64,000 nucleotides of DNA from Enoplolaimus lenunculus. Its lineage: Eukaryota; Nematoda; Enoplea; Enoplida; Thoracostomopsidae. The notes below the pieces were generated by a model. That model saw only the letters and a program-made list of their open reading frames with translations. It was not told where the DNA came from and searched no databases. Shown here one piece after another: positions 27,101-39,100 of the stretch. How positions within the stretch are numbered: the stretch's first letter is position 1; each line of letters begins with the position of its first letter. The stretch lies in assembly GCA_030248215.1 (NCBI GenBank), contig JASANG010002141.1, positions 168,713 through 232,712 of the forward strand. The letters are read 5' to 3'. The translations under genes and the position numbers were made by a program.

Positions 27101-30100
27101 GTTGTCGTTTTTCGAAGTTTAACTTATCGTTTTAGTAACGTAAGCAACAGCCGGCAAAATTTTTTAAACGAATAAACCTGGTAAAGCTTACGTTTTACAA
27201 ATATGTTAGTGATGGTTATGTAGTGTTCAAATCCGTGCTTATTTATAATTTTGAACGACAAACTTTTGTGCCGTTGGCGTTGCAGCCATGAACTTGTTAC
27301 CGTTGAGCTCAGCTGGTCAAGATTTATATAGGTAACTTTTCATTGAATTCCTAGGGGTTCAGATTCCGAAACATTACCCAGTAACTTGTATTTTCAAAGC
27401 ATCATTTTGATATATCTGTCAGGTTACAGGCTGGAAAAGTCTTCAGATGTCTCTAACAATTACCACAATGTATTTTTTAAATTTCAGCGAAACAATCATC
27501 AACATCAGACTCACGAGGTATATCAAAACGGCAAATATCTTTCGTACCAAGTTCGTTTTTTCAAGTTTCACCCCCTGCTATGTCCTACAAAAGCAGGCTG
27601 CCACAAGTATCCGCTGAAGGCAAACCACAGCAAACAGCAATCAAAACGGTAAAAATGGATCAAGAGAAGAAAGAGCTGACAATTAGCGAAGAACAGAACA
27701 GGTTTCGAGCTGAACAAGAAAAACGCGAAGAACAACTGCGACAACAAGTCATCGGAGAAAGAAAACAGAACGAGCAACGTCAACAACAAATGCGAACACA
27801 GGAAGAACAACGTCGACAAAAGAGGAAACAAGAAGAAAAACGACAAGAGATATTAAAGGAAGAACAACGTCGACAACAAGAAATCGAAGAAAGAACAGTC
27901 TCAGAAACAACAACTAAACAGCTTCAATCTCGATCTGTTGTTTCCGATGCTCTGGAAAAACGCACGTCTTTCGGGATTTCGCAACAAAAAGGAGGCAAGA
28001 CAACTCAGAGTTCTATTGGAAGAATATCACCAAAATCTTCAACGAAACACAGCCTGATTCCAGAACCACGGCGAACAGTCGATACTTATCAAATAGAACG
28101 ACAAGTAGGGCAGTCGGAAAAATCAGAATTTGCACAATCTTCATTTCTGACGGCCGCAATGAGCTCTCAACGAACCGAAGAACGCTCGAAGACTCAAACT
28201 CCGGACATATCACGACAATTTCCCGTTGGTGTAATTGTTGAAACGCGTAGCGACCGAGATTTAGACTACAGTACCTCTTACGATCTACAGGACGCAATCG
28301 ATTTTCAAACCAGCTCCGTTTACGGGCTTAGAGACGCTAAGGCAATGGAAGCAGAACGATCTGAAGAGTTTTCAGCTCCAAAATCTTTGGCTCGTCGTAA
28401 AGCCGTTGAAGCGAAACAACGTGTCGCAGCTCGCTCAGCTCATCCTGGTGAATTTATGGCTCCAGTATTCACTCGACAACTACAATCACAACAAATCGAC
28501 TCTGAGGCTGACGTTTGCTTCCTGGTTGAAGTACTCGCGAACCCAGAATGCAGCTTTGTATGGTACTTGAACGGAGAGCGATTAAACCCTGAGAATTCTC
28601 TAGGCGTAACCATCGAGTCAACTGGGCACAGATCAACAATTGTCGTGACTCCTGAACGACCGGATCGAGCTGGCGAGTATTGTGTCGTAGCGAAAAATAT
28701 TGCTGGGACAGCGACAATGTCGTCGAAGAAATTAGGTAAAATTAAATAGGTAGTCAGGGCAAACAAAGATGCGACGAAAAATTGTGCCCTCCATAAAAAT
28801 GTGCTACCCGGGCAAATTTTCATATAAAAATACGCCCCCCGGCCAAATTTTTATAAAGAAACTTAATGACAAGGTGCCCCTCTTTATAAAAATTTGCCCC
28901 CCCCCCCCCGAGTTATTTAAACTTTTCGTGACATAAAGCTAAACTACGACCGGTGGCTGTTTCAGAGTGGTGTATTTCCATATCAGACTCGTCTAATAAA
29001 AGATTGTTACTATGCGTATTATTTCGTCGCAGTATCTCAGCATTTGTTAAAAGAAATCAACCCACTATACAGTGCAAAATGGTGCTATATTTTGAGCCAT
29101 TGTTCTAGTGAAAAGCGTAACAGTAGTATAAGCATATTCCTAAGCATAAGTACATACAAGATTTAGTCTAAACCATAAAGCTTACTCTATTATAGTCTGC
29201 AAAAACATGATCCATCGTCAAATTATGGGATATATTTATCAGCTTCGACCAGAAATCGACCTCCGGCTGCAATACAAGTTTTACCGGGAATTCCGAGCAA
29301 ATTTAGCAGCAAAATTTTGTGTTTTACAAAAATTGAATCGTTCATTGTGTTTGGTCTAAAGTTTATGAGCAATTTTTGGGCTATTTTGGCTGCATAGTTT
29401 GTCGGTATGTGTTTAAAAATAAGCTTAAAACAAAATTTTCGACTACAGTTTCCAAGAGGCGCATTTGAAACACAATTCGACGACTCTGAGGCGAATATAC
29501 ACCACCACTCGCAACCGCTACTGGTCGTAGCGCAGCTTTAGGACAGCAAAACTTTAAATTGCGAAGAGGGAGGCAAACTTTTATAAAGGGGGGGACTGTT
29601 TCATTACGTTTTCCCATAAAAGTTTGCCCGGGGGTGTGCATTCTTATGTAAGAATGTGCCCCGACACATTTTATCATGAAATTTTGCCCGGGTTGGCATG
29701 TTTTCATGGGGACAAAATTTTTCGTGACACCGGCTCTTGTACTTTTTCACCTCCAAAAGTTTTCGAGATTTTCAAATTTTGGCAGGCATAGGAATAGATT
29801 GTGTAGGCTTTATAGGCTCATCTTGGTGTATATTTGTGCTCAGGTTTAGACTTAGGCTTGCGCGGTTAAGTGTACAGTAACCTCAACACAAAAGGTAATT
29901 TCGTTGACGGTTAAAAATTGGATCCCGTGGAAAAAGATTACTGCTGTAAAATAATTTCGCTTGTTACTAGTCTGATAAGATCAATGGGCCAATGTAAAGA
30001 ACAGGGGCGGAACAGTATTAAAAAACATATTCCTAAGCTTAAGCCTAAGCCTAAGCCTCTGCGTAAAGAATGAGCATATTCTAAGCCTAAACCTAAGCCT

Positions 30101-33100
30101 AAGCCTAAGCCTAAGCCAAGCAAAAAAAATTAGTCCAAAGCTTAAGCTTACTCTATTCTAGTCGCACAGAAAAACTCTTCGCCCCTGATCATTACATGGG
30201 CCGATCAATGGTACTCTGTAATGACAAAAGTCGCTACTGGGAGTTCAATTATGAAAACTTTTAGCGATTATTTATTAATTTCAAATTAAACGGAATTATA
30301 CAGTTGTCGATTTTAACTTGTAGAACACAGCTCATCCAGTCGTTCGTCATCTTTATCATCAACCGGCAGTTATCATCAAGGTTCAAGCCGAAGCAAAGCA
30401 ATTGTTTTTTCAAAATCAACCCAGGATCAGTCGACCAATATGTCCCGTACAACACAACGCCGTATAATCGCTGAAGGGTCAGGAAGTACACAGTCAAGCT
30501 ACAGACAGCACCTACACAGCGATTTGCTTAATTCGCAACACATTAGTGTGTCAAAAGCTGACCCTATAACCACTTACAAAACGCTAATTCGAACTGGAGA
30601 TCCGAACAGCCCAGGAAAACTCGTTGACAGCGTCCAGCTACAAATTGAAGAAAGTTTCGAAGTCGAAACTCGAGAAATCGTAAATTTATCTGGCGACCCG
30701 GCCTTAGGGCCTTCTCGCCGAGACGGGCCACATATAACGGCCGAACTTAGCCGGGAATATACTGGTGACGTCATTGAAGATACGTATCGGTATCGGAAAG
30801 AAGCCGACCGCTTTGATAGAACCGCCACAGATCATATATTTCGCGTTAACATGCCGCATAAGACCACTGATCTTACGCAGACTGAAACTATTGCAAGTCA
30901 GCTACACACAGTTGAGCCGCCAAGTATTCTGCCGTCGTCAAAAGTTGTTCCACCCACAGTACTTCAGCAACCCCTAGCTCCAGTACGGTCGCCGTCCCCG
31001 GCGATCTGTCTTGGTCCCTTGTGGCAAGTATCGCTCAGCGAAGAGCTGGTTGACCCTGATAAAGCCGAAAGTATCCGTAGCGAACCATTTGACAGATTCG
31101 ACCGAGCTCCAGTTGAAATTGTTCCTCAACCCAAGCTCGAGCAAGGCCCTGTCCCGTCGCGGATCATTGAAATCCATCGACACGATCTGATAAGCCGAGA
31201 AATTTACTCAATTGACGTTGAGTTGAATTTGGCGTTGCCTCAGCTACATTTGATTTGCTCCGTATCGACTGGAGACCATCATGCTTTAACAGCGGTCGGT
31301 CTACAAGGTGTCCAACCTGCACAGCCCCTGAGCATTGAACCGGCAGCTATTGTAGCGTTCGAAACTGAAAAGCAATCACAATTTGAGCTCTGTGGTGAAA
31401 TTTTCGCCGCGGCAGCGGCGACCATTTTACGATCTGAAGAGTATTTATTCATTAAACCGTCGCCTAATGTTCGATTTGTGGAACGAGCCAACTTTGAGTG
31501 TCCGCCGCGATTTGTCCGATCATTTGAGTCAATAACAGTCATTGAGGGTACCCAAGTGTCGCTGAACGCTGTTCTTATTGGACATCCAAAACCAGAATTG
31601 GTTTGGTACTGCGATGATCAAGAGTTGCCTGAAACGTAAGTAGACGCGCAATTGGCACGAAATGCCAATTATTGCACAGCTCATAATTATTCCCATAAAG
31701 TAACGGCGGTGGAGTTCAAAAACGCTTTTAAAATTTTGGTGTTTAACTCTTTCACATGTACGCATGAATATTTTCTATTTCATCTGATATCTAATTTCAA
31801 GCTACGATTTCTAGTCATGGAATCTTGTGTTGAAACACATTTTACCGTAACCACTCAGTTATATAAGAGCTTGACGTCCAGGAGGAAATCTTATTTATTC
31901 AACAGAAATCATCTTGCGCTCTTTACGAACAGTTCCTTGTTAATACTGGATACGCTACGCCTATTGTCGTAAAAATCAGGCGACACTTCCTGCATTATTC
32001 GGACGGAACACGATTTTTTGGTTTGTTTACAGTTTCAGCAACATTTGACATATTCCATTTTTTTAATATTTTCCCGATTAAAATATTAAATTTAACAAAT
32101 TGTAATTATTTTAAATTAATTTTAGACCTGATTTCGACTTAATTAGAGACGATGAACATTTGACGATGCGTTTTACGCAAACGAAGCTGTCTGACACTGG
32201 TGATTATATGTGTAAAGCGACAAACAGTCTTGGTCAAGCGGTGTCTTTGTTCAGACTTGATGTTATAAGTAAGTTGGGTTTGTGAATACTGTCGTATCAG
32301 TTCGATGGAGTTTAACCTCGTGGTAAAATGTTTACCTCAACAATATGGAATGTTATTCTAAAGCCTGTTTAAAGTGCTTTTTTTCTCGTCTATCCAAAAG
32401 TTTCCGAAGGGCATACATACGTGTACCGATGTTACTGCACACAGCGCTTCGATATCTTAGTAGATTTGAACGTACTGATAGTTGGAATCCCATTCTTGAG
32501 AGAATGTGCGAGCTTTTGGGCGGACGCTGAAATTTTGTGAGAACATCTGGAGCAATGAGATCCTGTACAAGCTCATGTCGGCAGATGGAGCTTTGATGCG
32601 GAAGGTTTTTGCCGTTTTCTAGTCAATCTTTGTAGCTTGATCTCGCGGTGTTGGTGACGTCAAGGCGTATGTGCTGTTCGGGAATTGGTTGCTTGCGGAA
32701 ACGCTTAGGCTCGAAGTGCTCAGCTGATTTCTTCCGCTTTATAACCATTCGGATAGCGGGACGAAGCTACACGTTCCCAGGAATGCGTACGTATCGACGT
32801 GATTTATCCCAGGAAAGATTGTAGATACTAAAGATTTTTCGTGATTCCCCGTGTTGGTGGCTTTCGGTCGTACCTACTCCAGCCACGGGCCATCCTAAGG
32901 GGTACTGACCTGACAAATTTCCAACATAAGTCAAAAGTTACCGAGGGTAGGCGGCGATAAACATTTTACACTTGTAATACGCTATACGGCAATCTTTCTC
33001 TATGTTATCTGCTGACCCGTAACCAACTCACCTTGTTAATTGGGTTGAAAATTTTCATGATGGACATACAAAGGTTTCAATGACTTACAAGCCGGGTTGC

Positions 33101-36100
33101 AAATTTTCTAAGGGTGGCAAAATTTTTTCAGGGAAACGCAACAATTGTTATAAAAACATAAAGATGGTTCAAGGGGGTGTCAAATAAATTGCAAGTTGAA
33201 GTTGTTTTTAGAAGCGAAATCAAAACTTTTTCAGGCCGTCCTATAAGACTCAAAGTGTGAATGAGCCACTGCTTTTGTACATTTCATTTGATTGAAGTCT
33301 AAAGTGAAAGCCTAAGCCTAAGTCTAAGCCTTAAAAACCCATTTGTTCAATGTTTCAGAACCGTTTATTGTAACTCGAAGCGAAGACCCGATAGAATGCT
33401 ACGCAGAAGTTTCCATCCTAAACAACCCAGACGGCGACCGACTCAATCTAAACGTTATCATCTGCGATCATCCTAAAGCTCAACTCACCTCCGGCCCGCT
33501 TAAAGCTTTGACCCCCGTCAAATTACCATCCCCAGTCGTTGAAGAACGCGTTCCGTCAGTCGGCCCTGCCCCAGAAATTCCAGTTATAGATTCGTCAATT
33601 GAAGATATTTATTTCCGTTCAAAATTTGAATCAATTTTGTTATCAATTCGAACGACTGAGGACACACTTTTAGGCTCACGACCCCCGGACGCTCCTACAG
33701 TTGTTCGTACCCCCGAAGTGGTTACTAATCTGTCAATCACCCAGCCTGAATCACGGCTGTCTGCCCAAGTTACCCTTCCTCACTACGCTCACGAAATTAT
33801 GTGGAACCCGCCATTGTTGATGTTTAGCAAACCCCCGCCATTTGACTTAACCCCTTTGCTAGAATATCAGCCACCTGCGAAACGACGGCCTGAATTTCCC
33901 AATGAAATTTGGATGAACGTATTTGTGACCTGTCAACCAGCTCAAGGCTACTCGATGGTCACTATCTTAGATCCTGAAAAAGGTCCAATAGCCCCTATGA
34001 CAGATCCTGAAGAGCTGCTGAGCACTCGCGAGTTACTCATAGTCGAAGAAGATATCAGAGCTCGAGATGATCCAGAACAACTAGAACCAGCGCCTCCAGG
34101 TTGCGTTGAAGTTGCTAGAAGAGGATCGGCAGAGGTTGTTCAACTTGATATGGACGAAAGCCCTCAGCAACCCACACCACACAGGCCCGATTCTCCCGTG
34201 CCCTCGGACGAAATACCAACTTATCCTGGCGGTGTGAACATAGTCGAAGTGCTGCGAAGTGAACATATCGAACGACTAACAGTAGACGTTCAAAAAGATG
34301 ACCAATTGCCGTATCGAAGGCATGTCTCAGACAAACCCGAGCCTCAATTTGGCCCCGATTCTGGACGCGAACCTGATAAACGGTATGACCAACCAAAATT
34401 TCTGCCCCCACCAGAATCAAGAAAACCTCGGGGAGACAAAACAAGTCCCGATGGAGGCAGTGGGGATCCCAGGCAAAGAGCACCAGTTAACTTATCGGCA
34501 ACTTTTTTCCTAGCAGCTATCGAACAAACGATGAATAACGAAGCTTCAATTATGATGTACGCCTATGATCAAATTGAACTTAACCGGATATTACAGTTAC
34601 ATCCGGACATTATACATCCGGTGCCAATAGGATTTCAGGAAGTAAACTTAAGTGTTACGTTTCCGTTTGAAATGCATGCAATTGCAAAAAGCAATACAAA
34701 AATATGGTACGAACCGTACTGTAAGCTGCGTGCGGCACTGCAACATTTTAGCAATTATCCAGCAACGCTTAGTATAGATCGCGTCAAGATTGGAGGTCAA
34801 AACTTGGCTATGGAATTCGCTGATAAGTTCCGTGAAGAATTTCGTCGAAAATTAATCTTAATTCGCCAGCATGAAGAAGAAATTGAACTCACTGGACGGT
34901 TGTTTGAACAACCGTTCGCTGTGGTTGCGTACGCGACGACGAACTTAAATTCAAATTTCACTCAATTTAAAGATACAAATTTAAAATTCGAACGCAACTT
35001 ACCTCAACTGCAACTTGTCGCCAGCGAGTTGAACATCATTATGGCTGTTTCGGTTGAATCTGCGTCGATTTTTGACAGTTTCAGTAGCCGCTCGGCAACG
35101 TCTGGCTCTGAAACAGAAAAATTACTACATTTAGTTGAAAATGTTAAGTTGGAAACAAATTTCGCGTCGTGTGCGTCCAGTTTTCAAATTACAAACGCTG
35201 AAATTATTGAATTCCTTGAAGTCGCCCTGGTTGACGTTCGTTTTGAATGCGTTGAGTTCAACTGTATTGGTTTGCTCGAAAGTGAACTTGATCAAACGTT
35301 GTCGGAATTGTCTCCAGAACAACGACTAAACGTTAAAGTAAACAAAGACCAGTTTGAAATGCCATCAATTTTTGCTGATACGGATTCCGATCAGCTTGGA
35401 GTAAGACGTAGTCCAGCGGTCCAAGACGACGAGATCAGCGTTGAAAAACAACAACATATCATGGAAACTTCAATAACTCAAGGGTTGAACGGTGAAAAAC
35501 AAGGCGAGCTTGCGATGCTTACAGTCCGACACAGCCCTAGTTTTGAGACGTATGGAAATTACGCAGCTGTAAGACGCCCTCAAACTGTTGAACGAGTCTA
35601 TACTGCGATAGAATTTGATCATCCAGGCACAGCGCAAGCGCTCGAAATATTTATGAGCGATACCGAGAAACAAATTGTAACTGCAAGCTTGCAGCATACT
35701 ACAATTGCAACTTGTGCAACGTTTGTTAACGTTGACGTAACAAAAACAGCGTGCGAGTTGGCGATTTGTGGCGAAATTGCCGAACCAACACAGTATTCCG
35801 TTGAAGTAACCGTTATGATGGTACAACGTGTAGTTGAATTAACTTGTGTTGAGTTTCAAATTAACGCTACCGTTAGTCACAGTGAATCCGATGCTACTTA
35901 CGTTCAAAGCGAGTTTGTGACTACTGGTCGGTTCGTCAAAATTGAACAATGCTCAGTTGAGCAAGTGTTCGACAATTTAACCGCTGCTCGCTTGTTTGAA
36001 TCGACAAATTTTAGTCTAGAAATTGTTCTCGCACACGAGCCTGCGCTATCGGTCAGCTATGACAACGGCAATCTAGTAGAAATGCCATGTTTTGTGGAAA

Positions 36101-39100
36101 CTTTGTCTGATTTTGAATTTACGGACCTGAAACCAGGTTTCGAAAACGATTTGAATGCTTTCGTTGAGATTTCGTTGCGAGAAAAATACGATAATCAAAT
36201 CGGGCTCCGAGTAGTTGAACCAGAGTCAGTGGAAATTGAACTCAACTTAATATCGGCAGTTTCAAAGCATGAATTTCAATCGGAGCTAATTGTTGATGTT
36301 TCGTTGAGCGAAAGTTTAAATTTTGGTACTATAGCTGTCGAACTTTCTCAACAATCGATTTCATCAGCGGAAACCCTCGACTCCGAACCGGACCAGTTGA
36401 CGTGTGAGCTTACCCTAATTGAAATAGTTCACCAAGAACTGAGGGCAAGATTCCAAGTACCTCCCGCAACAGAATTGCAGCCTTCAGTGTCTGATCTTGA
36501 ACTGCAGCGCACTCTGGAATACTTACAGACCGGGATCGTTCCGGTCACCCTTGCGAGTTTTGACTCCAGTGAATCGTTCGATCACGATTCCATTGAACTA
36601 CAGGTCGACGCACTTCGCGAGCAACCAGCTGCAACTGCTCAATGCACGCTAGGCGCGTCGAGTTCAACGCAAGTTGTTGCACAGCAACGATTTGTTGCGC
36701 AACCAAAACGATCGCATCGACAACAACATCGAACGTACGTTGTGCAACCAACCGAAATTGTCCTGCCAGGTACGTATTTCAAATTGTTTTTTTAAATCAT
36801 CTTTATGCTTAGGCTTAGGCTTAGAACTAGGCGTATTCGATCAAGATTATGTTAGAAATCAGTTCATTAATAGGCCTAGAAAGATTTCAGTCATGGCGTC
36901 GCCTGTGGTGCACGTCTAGACTGCGCTTGGTTTAGGCTAATGCTTTAAATAACGAAACTTATAACTTTTCATTGCACACATGCAATGGTTAAGTTGTCTG
37001 CGTCTAGCTTTGTATTTCAAGCGTTCTACCCTGACCTTGAAAATGGAAAATTTATTAGAAAACTAGCAAATGTAAACTACTCATGCCCACACTTACACAC
37101 ACATCTTCTTCTTCTTTGGCCTTTGTCCCTAGTTGGGGTCGGCTCTATTGGATTTCTGACGCCATTTGACTCTGTCCACGGCATTGTCAGGATGCAATCC
37201 ACTCTTCTTCAGGTCCACACACACAAATATATATATACATATATATTATAACATTTTGTAAGTTCATATTCAAAATAGGTTAAAAATTAATGCTGCGGTG
37301 TTGGATATGTTACAGACAAAAGACAAACGTTAATTGTTTATTTTTGATTATTTTGCAGACGTTCAAGAATATCGTGTGGTCGAAGGTACAACAACAACGA
37401 TTAGTTGCGAAGTTGGCGACTCCGCCGATGTGGTCAAGTGGTTCAAAGACCGAGTTGAAATCGTTGAAAGTGATCATTTTCAGGTATTTTTTTTGGTTTT
37501 TTGTTGTTTTTCTTAACAATTTTTAAATGTGTACGCCATCTATCACCAGTTAGCGATTAGATTTTTGAAAAGATTTCGTTTCCGATTTTCCGGTTGTATA
37601 TGTTTATTATGTTTACTTCGTTTTTGTATTTACAAACAGCATCTATCGCAATGTACACTGTAAATTTCAGTGAGTTGATTTGAACTCAGAACGAACTCAA
37701 TCACTCAGTCCAAGTTAGGATTATCAGAACGCAGAATTTTGAGTTGATTCAATTCATTCTGAGTTAATTAATCAACTCACCATCAGAGTCAACTCAACTC
37801 AGAGTGAGAATCATCTCAACTGAGAGTGAGTTAATGATTAGTGATATTAATTCAGAAATAACCAATTTGCTAGCTGAATTGATTAATAAACTCATTAGAA
37901 TTCACAGTGATATTAGCTTTGTCAGTCGGGCGCCCAAAAATTTTTCCAAGCGGGGTGAGCCACAGTGGCCCCCTTTGGCTACAGGCGTGTTTTTTCTTTG
38001 TCTTAGACTCGTCAAAACAATTTGGTACACAGTTTGATCATTCGTGACGTCATCTTGGCCGATTCTGCGCGTTATTACGTTGAAGTGTCGGGACAAATGC
38101 ACTCTGTCGCGCAACTTATTGTTGACGGTACACACACCTTGCAAGCTTATAATTTTCGAGGGTACGACACAGGGGCTCTAACCCTCTCCCCTCCGACAAT
38201 TTTTTTGTCAATGCGATTTTTACAAGCCCGTAGTCAGGCAACCATGACAGGGTTAAGCCCTTTTTTGAAAGGGTATGCGATGATTTAACATAATTTACAA
38301 GCCGAGGTTAAAACTTTCCGAAGACGATATTCCTAAGAGGAGGGCGGTAGCGCTTAGGAGGCTCAACAGTTTTCTACCGGGAGCTCAACTACTCTTACTC
38401 GGGTCCATTTGGTTAGGGTTATTCCGGTCCAAGTCCCTTTCTTCAATCGAAATATATTTTATGAATTCGTTCTGCACCCCTTTATACAATAAATTCAACG
38501 GTTTACTCGCGATACTCAAACGATGACTCGGGCCCGTATCCAAGGCGGGGCCAGGTTACTCAGCCCCTCCCACTGGAAAAATTTTGGCTTCTCTAGAAAA
38601 TTTTCAACCATGCATGCAAGTCGTCGAAAACTCTTGTATGCCCTTCCTGAGAAAATTTTCGCCCCACCTGAGCAAGGTGAGCTGGCTACGGTCGTAACTT
38701 AACTGAGGGTGCGAAACGGCTTATGGGGGAACAAATAAAAGACACGCAAATGTCACATTTGTGATTAGTTATGTTGTTGTTGTTGACATTTTTGAAATAT
38801 TTTTACTTTATTTAAATTTTGTATATGCACCAATTTTTGTTTACGTCACTTAAAGCTATTTTTCGACCCTATTCAGACGTGTATATTTGTCAAAATCTTT
38901 GAGTTTTTATAAAAATATTCCATCGGAACTATGTGCCTATCTGGTACTAAATTTATCAGTCTACTAACACTGGGCGTGAAAACAGGTAAATAATGATTTA
39001 GCAGTTTTAGTCTCAGCGTCAAGTTTGATGTTTGAAGTTAAGGCGGTGCGTTAGAAAGGTTAAGTTTAAAGCAAACGGCGTTGGCTTATATTCTCAAATG

